A stretch of 55,445 nt of DNA from Thiocapsa sp. (GTDB lineage Bacteria > Pseudomonadota > Gammaproteobacteria > Chromatiales > Chromatiaceae), in contig NZ_JAABRP010000009.1 of NCBI RefSeq assembly GCF_011390875.1, positions 1-55,445 on the forward strand. The letters are read 5' to 3'. Below, one piece after another: positions 10,036-19,668 of the stretch. Under the pieces are notes generated by a model that saw nothing but the letters and a program-made list of their open reading frames with translations, was not told where the DNA came from and did not search any database. Position numbers and translations under genes: made by a program. Position 1 is the first letter of the stretch, and every line of letters starts with the position of its first letter.

Positions 10036-13000
10036 GCCGCATCGATCTCGGGACGGACGACGCCGACGGTCCGCTGCTGATCCGGCGAGAGCAGCATATA
10101 GAAGGCCGGCACCACGAAGAGCGTGAAGAGCGTGCCGATGCCCAGCCCCGTGACGATGACAAGGCCGATGTCGAAGCGGCTGACGGCCCCCGGACCGCTG
10201 GCGGTGAGGAGCGGGATCATGGCGACCAGCATGGCGACCGTGGTCATCAGGATCGGGCGAAGCCGGATCGCCGAGGCTTGCTCGACTGCATCGCGTTTGG
10301 AAAGTCCCTCGCGCTCGCGCAACTGGTTGGAGAACTCGACGATCAGGATGCCGTTCTTGGCGATCAGACCGATGAGCGTGATGAGCCCGACCTGGGTATA
10401 GATGTTGACGCTCGCGAACCCGAGAAAAAGGAAGGCGAGGGCGCCCGCGATGGTGAGCGGGACGGACATCAGGATCACGAAGGGGTCGCGCCAGCTCTCG
10501 AACTGGGCGGCCAGCACCAGATAGATAATCAGGAGCGAGAGAAAGAAGGTGACCTCGAGCGCCGCACCTTCGGTCTTGAACTGACGCGACTCGCCCTTGT
10601 AGTCCCAGCGCACGCCGCGCGGGAAGAGGTCAGACGCCTCTTGCTCCAAATAGGCGAGGGCGGCACCCAGGGGGACGCCGGGCGTCATGACGCCCGAGAG
10701 CGTGATGGCGTTGAGTTGTTGGAACTGGACGCGTTTGGAGGGCTCGACCTCGTCGCGGATCTCGACCAGGGCCGACAGCGGGATCAGATCGCCCGCTGCA
10801 TTGCGGACATAAAAATCCTGTAACTCGCCGACATCGTTTCGGAAACGCTGTGCGACCTGAGGAATCACCTGATAGCTGCGGCCTTCCAGGCTGAACCAGT
10901 TCACATAGTCTTCGTTGAGCATCACCGAGAGGCTGCGGCCGAGATCGGCCATGCTGATTCCGAGATCACCGGCGAGGTCGCGATCGACCTCCAAGACGGT
11001 GCGCGGCCGCTCGTATTTGATGTCCTTGCTCAGGAACATGAAGTTGCCGCTGGCCATCGCCTTGCCGAGCAACTGGTCGGCGAGGACGTCGAGCTCGGCG
11101 ACGGGGCGGTCCGAGAGGACGACGAATTCGACGGGAATACCGTTGCCCGGTGTCGGCAAGCTCGGTCGGGGGAAGACAACGGTCTGCATGCCGGTGATCT
11201 CGCCGAGCATGCCCTGGAGCTGCGGCTGGATCTCCATCTGGCCACGCTCGCGCTCCGAGGGCGGCGACATCTTGAAGCCTCCGAACGTCATGCTCTGGTC
11301 ACCGCCCATGCCGGCGATGATGAAGCTCTCCTTGTATTCGGGAAAGGATTCGAACATCGGCAGCATCTCGTCGATATAACGCAGATTGAGATCGACGGTC
11401 GCGGTCTGGGGCGTGGTGCCCATAAAGAAGAGGATGCTTTGGTCCTCGGTCGGGGCCAGCTCCTTCTTGGTCATGCTGTACATGCCGTAGATGGCGGCCA
11501 GAATGACGACGGCGACCAGGAGGGTGACGCCCGGATACTTAAGCCAACCATGCAGCAGGCGCCGATAACCCTCTGCAAGACCGGTAAAAGCATGTTCGAC
11601 GCCTTGCTCGAAACGGCCTTGCTCGCTGCCCGCACGCAGGACGCGTCCGGCGAGCATCGGGGAGAGTGTCAGGGCCACCACGCCCGAGACCACCACGGCG
11701 CCGGCGAGTGTGAAGGCGAACTCGGTGAAGAGCGATCCGACCAGCCCGCCCATGAAGCCGATGGGCGCGTAGACGGCGACCAGCGTCGTGGTCATGGCGA
11801 TGATCGGCATGGCGAGCTCGCGCGCGCCGTCGATCGCCGCTTGCATTCCGCTCTTGCCCATCTCGATGTGTCGGTGCACGTTCTCGACCACAATGATGGC
11901 GTCGTCGACGACAAGCCCGATGGCGAGAACCATCGCAAGTAATGTCAGAAGGTTGATCGAGAAACCCAGGAGCAACATGAGGAAGCCGGCCCCGACGATC
12001 GAGAGCGGCACCGCGACCGAGGGGACCAGGGCGGCACGGAACGAGCCGAGCGACAGAAAGATGACGAGCAGCACGATCAGCACCGCCTCGGCGAGCGTCT
12101 TGAACACCTCCGTGATGGATTCTTCGATGAACTCGCTGGCGTCGTAGGGCACGAACGCCTTCAGCCCTTCCGGGAACTGGGTCTCGAGCTCGGGCATCAG
12201 GTCCCTCACCCGCGCGGCGACGTCGAGCGGATTGGAGCCGGGCGCGGGCTCGATGCCGATGAAGATGGCCGGGATGCCCTTGTAGAGCGTGGCCGAGTCA
12301 TAGGTCTTGGCACCCATCTCGACCTCGGCGATGTCGTCGAGACGGATCAGGGTGTCGTCTTGGGCGCGCACGACCAGGCGTTGGAAGTCCTCGACGCGAC
12401 TGACGTCGGTGGTCGCCGACACATCGATCTGGACCTGATCCCCGCGCAGCCGCCCGATGCCGGCGAGATAGTTGTTCTCGGCGAGCACACGGGCGACCTC
12501 GTCGCCGCTGACACCCAGCGAGGCCATGCGTGCGGGGTCGAGCCAGATCCGCATCGCAAAGGTCTGGTCGCCGAAGATCTCGGCCTTGGCGATGCCTTCC
12601 AGCGCCTGCAGCTGAGGCTGCACGACCCGGATCAGGTAGTCCGTGATCTGCGGCAGCGTCATCTCCTCGCTGTAGAAGGCGAGATACATGAGTGCGGTCG
12701 AGTCGCCGGTCGTGGAATCGATCACCGGGTTCTGCGCGGCCTCGGGCAGGACGTTCAGACGGCTGGCGACCTTCGCCTGGATCTCGGCGACGGCCGCGTT
12801 GGGGTCATAGTTGAGGCGCATGTTCGCCTCGATGACCGAGATCCCGGCGGTGCTGGTACCGACGAGATACTCGATCCCGTTGGCTTCGGCCACCGCCTGC
12901 TGCAGCGGCGTGGTGATGAAGCCCTGGACCAGGTCGCTGCTGGCGCCCGGGTAGGCCGTGGTGATGGTGACGACGGTGTTTTGGGTCGCCGGGTACTGAC

Positions 13001-13103
13001 GGATCTCCAGGTCGAGGAAGGCGCGAATGCCGAGGATGAAGATCAACAGACTGACGACGGTGGCCAGGACCGGGCGGTGGACGAAGATGTCGGTGAATTT
13101 CAT
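10032..13103 (-). CDS. RND multidrug efflux pump, inner-membrane subunit (HAE1 family)
   Basis: A 1023-residue AcrB/MexB-like proton antiporter. It begins MKFTDIFVHRPVLATV, with the usual first helix and a porter domain after it. TM4 carries the proton-relay acid pair in IGLVVDDAIIVVEN, and TM10 carries the matching lysine in LIGLIAKNGILIVEF, so the relay looks complete. Length is normal. It overlaps the adaptor gene upstream by 4 bp (13100-13103), the classic adaptor-pump operon, but no outer-membrane TolC-type gene follows, so it must use a channel encoded elsewhere. The C-terminus ends inside repeat copy A, whose arm supplies the stop codon. Substrates cannot be told from the sequence. Confidence 0.94.
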   Translation of the reverse strand: MKFTDIFVHRPVLATVVSLLIFILGIRAFLDLEIRQYPATQNTVVTITTAYPGASSDLVQGFITTPLQQAVAEANGIEYLVGTSTAGISVIEANMRLNYDPNAAVAEIQAKVASRLNVLPEAAQNPVIDSTTGDSTALMYLAFYSEEMTLPQITDYLIRVVQPQLQALEGIAKAEIFGDQTFAMRIWLDPARMASLGVSGDEVARVLAENNYLAGIGRLRGDQVQIDVSATTDVSRVEDFQRLVVRAQDDTLIRLDDIAEVEMGAKTYDSATLYKGIPAIFIGIEPAPGSNPLDVAARVRDLMPELETQFPEGLKAFVPYDASEFIEESITEVFKTLAEAVLIVLLVIFLSLGSFRAALVPSVAVPLSIVGAGFLMLLLGFSINLLTLLAMVLAIGLVVDDAIIVVENVHRHIEMGKSGMQAAIDGARELAMPIIAMTTTLVAVYAPIGFMGGLVGSLFTEFAFTLAGAVVVSGVVALTLSPMLAGRVLRAGSEQGRFEQGVEHAFTGLAEGYRRLLHGWLKYPGVTLLVAVVILAAIYGMYSMTKKELAPTEDQSILFFMGTTPQTATVDLNLRYIDEMLPMFESFPEYKESFIIAGMGGDQSMTFGGFKMSPPSERERGQMEIQPQLQGMLGEITGMQTVVFPRPSLPTPGNGIPVEFVVLSDRPVAELDVLADQLLGKAMASGNFMFLSKDIKYERPRTVLEVDRDLAGDLGISMADLGRSLSVMLNEDYVNWFSLEGRSYQVIPQVAQRFRNDVGELQDFYVRNAAGDLIPLSALVEIRDEVEPSKRVQFQQLNAITLSGVMTPGVPLGAALAYLEQEASDLFPRGVRWDYKGESRQFKTEGAALEVTFFLSLLIIYLVLAAQFESWRDPFVILMSVPLTIAGALAFLFLGFASVNIYTQVGLITLIGLIAKNGILIVEFSNQLREREGLSKRDAVEQASAIRLRPILMTTVAMLVAMIPLLTASGPGAVSRFDIGLVIVTGLGIGTLFTLFVVPAFYMLLSPDQQRTVGVVRPEIDAA

Positions 13104-14272
13104 GTCGCCGTGTCCTCGGGAACGCTTTCAGACTGGGGCTTGGACTCGGACTCGGCGTCAGGCGTGGGTTCGGCCTCGGATGTGCCGGCCCCGGGCGTCT
13201 CGCCCACTGCATCGACGATTCGGACCTCTTGCGCGTTGTTGAGTTTGACTTGGCCGGACAAGACGACACGGTCGCCCTCGGCAAGTCCCTCCAGCACCGC
13301 GATTTCGTCCCCGCGTACCGCGCCGGTGCGCACTTGGCGGCGCTCGACGAGCGCCTTGCCGTCTTCCTCCCGGATGACGAAGACCGCGTCGCCGTAGGTG
13401 TTGAAGGCGATGGCTTCACGCGGGATGGTCAGCACGGCGTTCTCGCGCGGCAAGAGGGTCGCGACGCGTGCAAACATGCCGGGCCGAAGCGCCAGATCCG
13501 GATTGCTCAGGCCCGCACGGACACGGACGTTGCGCGTGCCTTGGTCGATCCCGGGGCTGATGACCTGGATGACCCCGTCAAAGATCCGGTCCGGGTGCGC
13601 GGAGACGCGCACCTGCACCTGTTGCCCGACCTGCAGAAGCCCCAGGTGACGCTCGGGCAGGGCGAAGTCGACATAAACGGGATCCAGGGTCTGGAGCGGG
13701 ACGATCGAGGAACCTTCGGCAAGGAACTGCCCGAGGTCGATTCGACGGATGCCCAGCTGTCCGTCGAAGGGCGCGCGGATCGTCTTCTTCTCGATCGTCG
13801 CCTGTTTGGCCTTGACCTGCGCGCGGGCCTGATCGAGCTGCGCGCTGAGCTCGTCGAAGTCGCCTTGAGCGACGGCACGGTCCTTGAGCAGCGAGCGATT
13901 GCGGTCCACCTTGATCTGCGCGAGGCGCTCCGCCGCCTGTAATCCCTCCAAGTCGGCGCGATCGACCTCATCGGCCAGCCGGACCAGGATGTCGCCTTTC
14001 TTGACCATCGCGCCTGATTCGAACTCGATCGCCGTCACCTGCCCGGCGACCTCGTTGTTCACCTCCACGCCCTGGATCGCCTGCAGGGTGCCGACCGCCT
14101 CCAGGGTCGGCTCCCAGGCCCTCGCCTCGACCGTCACGGCAGTCACCGTCGGTGCCGGCATGGGTTGCGAGAACATGGCGCTCTCGGACTGGATCTGGCT
14201 GTATTTAACGTAGGCGAGGGCGCCGATCACTGCGGCCAGCACCATCAACACAAGCAGGATTCGGACGAACAT
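13100..14272 (-). CDS. RND periplasmic adaptor (membrane fusion protein)
   Basis: A 390-residue HlyD/AcrA-type adaptor. One N-terminal signal anchor (LLVLMVLAAVIGALAYV) is followed by a split biotinyl-lipoyl domain (VNNEVAGQVTAIEFESG and IRAPFDGQLGIRRIDLGQ), a helical hairpin (~105-165) rich in Gln/Arg/Asp, a beta-barrel domain, and a membrane-proximal domain ending near KLNNAQEVRIVDA. The last ~40 residues are a Glu/Pro/Ser-rich tail unusual for the family and probably disordered. It bridges the downstream pump to an outer-membrane channel in the periplasm. Repeat copy B fills the space between this start and the upstream gene, and its edge (GGTTTAGAGG) abuts a weak ribosome site. Confidence 0.93.
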   Translation of the reverse strand: MFVRILLVLMVLAAVIGALAYVKYSQIQSESAMFSQPMPAPTVTAVTVEARAWEPTLEAVGTLQAIQGVEVNNEVAGQVTAIEFESGAMVKKGDILVRLADEVDRADLEGLQAAERLAQIKVDRNRSLLKDRAVAQGDFDELSAQLDQARAQVKAKQATIEKKTIRAPFDGQLGIRRIDLGQFLAEGSSIVPLQTLDPVYVDFALPERHLGLLQVGQQVQVRVSAHPDRIFDGVIQVISPGIDQGTRNVRVRAGLSNPDLALRPGMFARVATLLPRENAVLTIPREAIAFNTYGDAVFVIREEDGKALVERRQVRTGAVRGDEIAVLEGLAEGDRVVLSGQVKLNNAQEVRIVDAVGETPGAGTSEAEPTPDAESESKPQSESVPEDTAT

Positions 14273-14288
14273 GGGCGAGCTGTGCCTC

Positions 14289-14374
14289 TAAACCGCGCCC
14301 GGCGCGGTATGCGATGTTTATTGGATGGGATCGGCCCCGGCAGACTTGACTGCCGCTGGAGCCGGCGCGGTTTA
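14289..14374. repeat. TIR element copy B (86 bp, inverted relative to A)
   Basis: Ends TAAACCGCGCC and GGCGCGGTTTA (11-bp arms, extended by a C/G pair outside). Its reverse complement matches copy A almost throughout the core. The right arm holds the stop codon of the CysZ-J fusion gene (TAA, 14374-14372), again as TAA-ACC-GCG. It occupies nearly all of the 99-bp gap between that gene and the adaptor gene. Confidence 0.85.
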
Positions 14375-15553
14375 GTTCAACAGGACCTGTTTCGCCTCGT
14401 TGATCTTGGAGGCCAGATAGTCCGAGCCGCCGCGGTCCGGGTGCAGACGCTGGATCAGGCGCCGGTGCGCGCTGCGAACGTCTTGCGGACCGGCATCGGG
14501 GCCGATACCGAGGATGGCCCGGGCCTCGTCCGACGGCATCCGCTCGATCGGTGCGTGCGGTGCCTCGGCGTGTCGGCGGTGCGGTGCCTCCGCGGTCTTG
14601 CGTCCGCGCTCGCGATCGAGATAGACCTCGAGCGCCTCGGCCGACTCGGGGTCGCCTGCATAGCACGTCTCGAGCATCTCGACGAGATCCTCCGTCGTCA
14701 CCTGATCGAGCGACTGCCCGGCATGTGGTCCGACCTGCACCTCGCCGCCGATCCGGCCCGAGAGATGGTCGATCTCGAGCAGAACGTAGCGCGTCGCCAC
14801 ACGAGACCGGGTTGGACTTTGATAATTCGTCGCGCCTTTCAGCTCACGGACCCACATGGCGGTGGCGCCCGCCACGGCGCTCGGCATGAGGATGAAATTG
14901 ACCAGCGGCACCATGCTCAGCATGGCCGCAGAAGCGCCGAAACCAAGGCTTATCCCGCGTTGCCGAGCGAGCCTTCGGCGCATCTCGCGTAACTTCATCC
15001 CGTGGTTTCCCATCGGATAATCCGAATACTGAACGGCCAATACCCAGGCAATGTACAGAAACCAGAGGATCTGTCCGACGATGGGCACGAACAGCAGGAG
15101 TAGGAAAGGAATCGCAAGAACAACGGTATAAAGCAGTTTTCGGATCTCGTCGACGAGTGTCGGCACGATGTCGGCCATGACGCCGGCAAGGGTGCTTCCC
15201 TCATCGAGCGGGCGTCCGGTGAGCATCCGCTCGACCTTCTCGGCCAAGAGGCTGTTGAAGGGCGACGCGATCAGGTTTGCCACCAGCGCGAAGAGGTTGA
15301 AGACCACAACGAGCAGGACTAGGACGAACAGGGGCCAGAGAACCCAGTCCAGCCAGCCGAGCCAGCTCGGAAGGCGCGCCTCGAGGGTCGCGAGGACGTT
15401 TCCGAACAGACGCACGCCCAGGGCGATGGCAGCGGAGAAGATCAGAATATTGACCGCGAGCGGAACAACGACGAACCGCCGCAACCCGGGTCGGGTGATC
15501 AGTCCGACGCCCTGGAGCAGGTATCCGGCGCCTGAGAGAGGGTTGGTTGCCAT
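14372..15553 (-). CDS. CysZ/EI24-like membrane protein fused to a J domain
   Basis: 393 residues from the ATG at 15553 (MATNPLSGAGYLLQG, the typical CysZ start; the frame is open further upstream but that part is Arg/Pro-rich and unlike protein). Residues 1-240 match the CysZ/EI24 membrane family, with hydrophobic segments near 28-50, 70-95, 140-175 and 205-235 and the late VPLVNFILMPSAVAGATAMW motif. Residues ~248-318 then match the soluble spacer of membrane-anchored J-domain proteins. Residues 340-393 are a C-terminal J domain with HPD at 371-373 and the end HPDRGGSDYLASKINEAKQV. CysZ normally stops near residue 250 and moves sulfate. The J domain would recruit DnaK to the membrane. I see no frame break at the join, so this is one polypeptide. 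The J protein's own membrane anchor has been replaced by CysZ. Confidence 0.85.
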   Translation of the reverse strand: MATNPLSGAGYLLQGVGLITRPGLRRFVVVPLAVNILIFSAAIALGVRLFGNVLATLEARLPSWLGWLDWVLWPLFVLVLLVVVFNLFALVANLIASPFNSLLAEKVERMLTGRPLDEGSTLAGVMADIVPTLVDEIRKLLYTVVLAIPFLLLLFVPIVGQILWFLYIAWVLAVQYSDYPMGNHGMKLREMRRRLARQRGISLGFGASAAMLSMVPLVNFILMPSAVAGATAMWVRELKGATNYQSPTRSRVATRYVLLEIDHLSGRIGGEVQVGPHAGQSLDQVTTEDLVEMLETCYAGDPESAEALEVYLDRERGRKTAEAPHRRHAEAPHAPIERMPSDEARAILGIGPDAGPQDVRSAHRRLIQRLHPDRGGSDYLASKINEAKQVLLN

Positions 15554-15937
15554 AGCGATAATGGGCGGCCGCAGCCTTTGTCTGGTCGGGTGAGTACGAA
15601 ACCGGTTCCCGGATTCACGGGTCGGCTCGGGCGTCGGTGGACGTCTCGGCGGGCCGGCGACATTCGCAGCAGTATATCCGGGGCGCTTGGCATGCGGCAG
15701 TCGATCCGCGAATCTCGCGTGACGATCCGCAAGGTGCGAAGGCGGCTGCACCAGGCGGTGAGCCGCTCGCCGGCCGACCGCCCACCCGGCGCGCCGAGTC
15801 CTCGCCGAACGCCCGATTGCGGCGCGATTGTCTTTCCCGATTGTGGTTCTCCCTTGAACCCGCGCGCCTATTCAGGCAGCCTAAGCAGGTTTTATGACCA
15901 AATCCATTTCTAACCGTCCTAAACGAGGAACAACCTG
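15554..15937. other. Gene-free interval between divergent genes
   Basis: 384 bp between the CysZ-J start and the Pro/Ala-rich protein start. Short frames on both strands are Arg/Pro-rich and have no ribosome site or family resemblance. Promoters for both flanking genes must lie here, but I see no convincing -10/-35 pair. A usable ribosome site (GAGGAA) precedes the plus-strand gene. Confidence 0.5.
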
Positions 15938-17320
15938 ATGAAAGAGGTCGTGGCCACGCTCGCACAAGCGCGGGCAAAACTGGCGACTATCGATATCGGT
16001 AAGACGTCCGTCTGGACCGTGGCCGTCGTGACTGTTGTCGGAACCCTGTACGTCACGCTTGCAGACCCTTTCGAGGAACCCGCACCTCTGACGCCGATTC
16101 AAGTCGCCGCGAATCTCGCTCCCATCGGGACCGTGACGGTGTCGGCGCCGCCGCCGTCGGCTGCCGCGCCTACACCCGCGGTGAGCGCAGCCGAGCTGGC
16201 GCCTGCGCCGGAGCCGGTCGCGCAAGCTCCTGCTGAGGCGTCACCTACGGAACCCGAGCCCGCTCCGTCGAAGGCAGCCGGCGCGCCGCACTTCGCGCCC
16301 CTGCGGGCAGCACCTGCGGCGAGTACGGCTCAACCGGAAAGTGCGCCCGAGCCGACAGCACAAGTCCCTGCCGACGCGGCGTCACCGGTGCCCGAGACCA
16401 CTCGGTCCGAGCCAGCCGGCCTGCGCCATTTCGCGCCCTTGCCGGTAGCCCCCGCGCCGGCGCCTGAATCCGCACCGGTGGCGGACTCCGCTGCTGCCGA
16501 GCCCGCTTCCAAAGCTGTTTCCGAGGTCGAGGCCAAATCCGAGGCCGCAGCTGTTTCCGGGGTCGAGGCCGACATCGCCACCGTCCCCGAGGCCGAGGCC
16601 GAGGTGCCTGAGCCCGGTGGCGAGCCGGCCGCCGAGGTATCCTCAGAGCCCGCTCCGGTGACGCCTGCGTCTCCGGCGGTCGGCACGCCAAAAGAGTATC
16701 GGATGCCGCATTTCGCGCCTCTGCCGGGTTCGACCACGGCCGCTCCGCCGAGCCCTGCGGCAACGCCCTCCCTAGCGCATCCAACGCTTCCGGTCCTTCC
16801 GGATGCGCCTGCCCCGGATGTGTCCGCCCCGCCGGCTGCGGCGCCCGTCGAGGAGCCTGCCGTCGCGGAGAGCATACCCGAGGAGCCGGTTGTGCCCGCG
16901 GATCCGGCAGCCACGACCCCGGACTCCCTCATCGAAGTGCCGGTGGCCGTCATGCCGGCGGCAGAGGAGCCTGTTTCCGGGCCTCCGGTGACGGATCCGG
17001 CATCGGCAGAAGCGCACATGATCGAGGCGGAGGTCGTCGAGGCGCCGGTCGCGGCAGCACCATTGCCTGTTCCGGCGGAGACGCCTGCTCCGGCGGAGGC
17101 ACCTGCTCCGGCGGAGGCACCTGCTCCGAAGGAGGCACCGGCCCCGGCGGCGGCGCCTGCTCAGGCAGAGGCACCCGCTTCGGTGGAGGCACCTGGCCCG
17201 ACTCCGGCACCGGCCATTATCGCGCCGGTTGCGCCTGCCCCTGCAGCGGAGCCGTCACCGACACCGCCTGTTGTCCAACCAATGCCGACTTGGATGAAAC
17301 ACTTCGGCCCCATGCGTTAG
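15938..17320 (+). CDS. Pro/Ala/Glu-rich membrane-anchored protein with HFAPL repeats
   Basis: 460 residues with one N-terminal helix (VWTVAVVTVVGTLYVTL, ~24-42), then a long low-complexity Pro/Ala/Glu/Val region that should be extended and periplasmic. A short motif recurs four times: HFAPLR (His118), HFAPLP (His164), HFAPLP (His258) and the C-terminal HFGPMR (His455, ending four residues later). Between ~385 and 425 there is a tandem of P-A-P-A-E-A units. I do not recognise a domain; the composition resembles TonB-type or wall-spanning linkers. It lies 158 bp upstream of the DUF2333 gene, on the same strand, so the two may work together. The regular HFAPL boxes look like docking sites (inference). 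The start has GAGGAA 8 bp upstream. Confidence 0.75.
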   Translation: MKEVVATLAQARAKLATIDIGKTSVWTVAVVTVVGTLYVTLADPFEEPAPLTPIQVAANLAPIGTVTVSAPPPSAAAPTPAVSAAELAPAPEPVAQAPAEASPTEPEPAPSKAAGAPHFAPLRAAPAASTAQPESAPEPTAQVPADAASPVPETTRSEPAGLRHFAPLPVAPAPAPESAPVADSAAAEPASKAVSEVEAKSEAAAVSGVEADIATVPEAEAEVPEPGGEPAAEVSSEPAPVTPASPAVGTPKEYRMPHFAPLPGSTTAAPPSPAATPSLAHPTLPVLPDAPAPDVSAPPAAAPVEEPAVAESIPEEPVVPADPAATTPDSLIEVPVAVMPAAEEPVSGPPVTDPASAEAHMIEAEVVEAPVAAAPLPVPAETPAPAEAPAPAEAPAPKEAPAPAAAPAQAEAPASVEAPGPTPAPAIIAPVAPAPAAEPSPTPPVVQPMPTWMKHFGPMR

Positions 17321-17478
17321 GCCGAGGTTCCCGCACCGGCCCCGCTCGACGGGCGCCGGTGCGGGCCCTGCCCGTCAGGCGCGTACAGTCGCGGCCGCGA
17401 GGTCGACATCGATTCGAGGTTCCCGAGCGGCTTTGCAGTCCCGCGAACGCACAAGCCCCAGAAAGTACGGAGAACGTG

Positions 17479-18543
17479 ATGGAAAAGCCGCACCTGCCGA
17501 AGACGGTGACCGAAGTCGTCAAGATGTATGATCCGCGAACCTGGCGCGAGAAGGGGCTGTGGTGGACAGCGGGATTGTTTGTCGTCACCTACATCCTGGT
17601 GATCACGATTCTCGCGGTCTTCTGGTCGCGCTCGCCGGCGACCTTCGACGTCCGGGAAAAGGCAGCGAGCTTGGCCGGCGGCGACGGGAGCGAGCCGGCG
17701 CGACTCATGACCGGCAGCTACACGACTGCCGCCGCCATCGGCATCGCCGAGACACTTCTGGACAAACCAGGCGGCTATCTGAGCAATGATATGACCCCGC
17801 CGGGCGTCTTCCTGGACAACATTCCGAATTGGGAGTTCGGTGCCCTCACCGAGCTGCGGGATCTGTCGCGAGCGATGCGCAACGAGTTTTCCCGCTCCCA
17901 GACTCAATCGGTCGAGGACCCGGATCTTCAGGTGGCCGAGCCACAGTTCAGCTACGATTCCGAGTCATGGATCCTACCCTCGACGGAGTCCGAATATCGC
18001 ACCGGCATAGCTGCCATGTACCGGTATTTCGAGCGTCTCAGAGACGACGCGACCTCGGACGGGCAGTTTTTCGCGCGATCCGACAATTTGAGATCCTATC
18101 TCGCGGTTGCCGAAAAGCGCCTGGGCAGCCTGGCTCAGCGCCTCTCCTATGCTGTCGGGCAGGCCCATTTGGATACGTCGCTCGCGGGTGAACCAAGTGC
18201 TCAGCAAGCACGTCCGGCCGTCGGCGAGCGCGAGAACAAGACCCCGTGGCTGGATATCGACGACGTCTTCTTCGAGGCGCGCGGCTATACCTGGGCCTTG
18301 CTGCATACCCTCGAGGCACTCTCGATCGATTTCGAGAAGGTGCTTGAAGACAAGAACGCGCTGGTCTCCCTCCAACAGATCATCCGAGAGCTCAAGAACA
18401 CTCAGAATCCGATCTGGAGCCCGATGATCCTGAACGGCACCGGATTCGGTCCGATCGGGAATCATTCCCTCGTGATGGCGTCCTATATCTCGCGTGCGAA
18501 CGCGGCGATTATCGATCTCCGAAGCCTGCTCGAGAAGGGCTGA
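17479..18543 (+). CDS. DUF2333 family membrane protein
   Basis: 354 residues from the ATG at 17479 (GGAG 8 bp upstream; the open frame further upstream has no protein-like character). The protein opens with a short cytosolic segment containing YDPRTWREKGLWW and a transmembrane helix (~29-52, GLFVVTYILVITILAVFW). A large periplasmic part follows with the family features GGYLSNDMTPPGVFLDNIPNWEFGA, a long helical region, and the C-terminal motif WSPMILNGTGFGPIGNHSLVMASYISRANAA. DUF2333 proteins are found in gammaproteobacteria; I know of no assigned function. A palindromic repeat cluster begins 14 bp after the stop. Confidence 0.88.
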   Translation: MEKPHLPKTVTEVVKMYDPRTWREKGLWWTAGLFVVTYILVITILAVFWSRSPATFDVREKAASLAGGDGSEPARLMTGSYTTAAAIGIAETLLDKPGGYLSNDMTPPGVFLDNIPNWEFGALTELRDLSRAMRNEFSRSQTQSVEDPDLQVAEPQFSYDSESWILPSTESEYRTGIAAMYRYFERLRDDATSDGQFFARSDNLRSYLAVAEKRLGSLAQRLSYAVGQAHLDTSLAGEPSAQQARPAVGERENKTPWLDIDDVFFEARGYTWALLHTLEALSIDFEKVLEDKNALVSLQQIIRELKNTQNPIWSPMILNGTGFGPIGNHSLVMASYISRANAAIIDLRSLLEKG

Positions 18544-18556
18544 CCGCGAAAACGTA

Positions 18557-18729
18557 GGATGGGTAGAGCGCAGCGAAACCCATCCTCCAAACTAGCGCAG
18601 CGAAACCCATCCTCCAAGCTAAAGCGTCTCGTGACGAAGTGGCAAAGTTCAATTTGGCCTCCAAGCCGCGACCTCTTTGCGACGACGTCGGTGATGGTAA
18701 GGATGGGTTTCGCTGCACTCTACCCATCC
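18557..18729. repeat. Cluster of GGATGGGT palindromic repeats in inverted arrangement
   Basis: Contains a 29-bp unit (18557-18585), a partial direct copy (18594-18612) and an inverted full copy (18701-18729). The outer two units, with their flanking GTA/TAC, can pair with each other over ~32 bp, giving a long stem with a ~115-nt loop. The same unit occurs at 8410-8439. The cluster separates the convergent DUF2333 and cysC genes and could act as a two-way transcript end. No transposase is present. Confidence 0.75.
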
Positions 18730-18783
18730 TACGACTTGGGGTTGTTCAAGGTATCGAATCAGGCTGCATCGCGGCCCGTGAGC

Positions 18784-19443
<660 letters not shown>

Positions 19444-19668
19444 GGTCTATCCTCAAAGCTGTTTTTAGGGGTAACGAACCACGGAAAGCAAAAATAATGC
19501 CGTATACGCGTTACCGCGAACACGGCAGACTCGGCACGGGTCGATGCGAAGCAGCGGCCCTGTGCGCCCGATGCGGGCGACCTCGTGTGGCCTCCAGGCG
19601 GATGGCTCGTGAACGGACGCGAGCTGGAGCATCGCGTCTGCGGTCTCGAACCGTCCGAACGTCCGAGA

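Noticed and set aside
15578-15913. Plus-strand 111-codon gene before the HFAPL protein
   Set aside because: Composition dominated by Arg/Ser/Pro, no ribosome site, no similarity that I recognise.
18557-18729. CRISPR array
   Set aside because: Only two to three units, in opposite orientations, with no regular spacers and no cas genes nearby.
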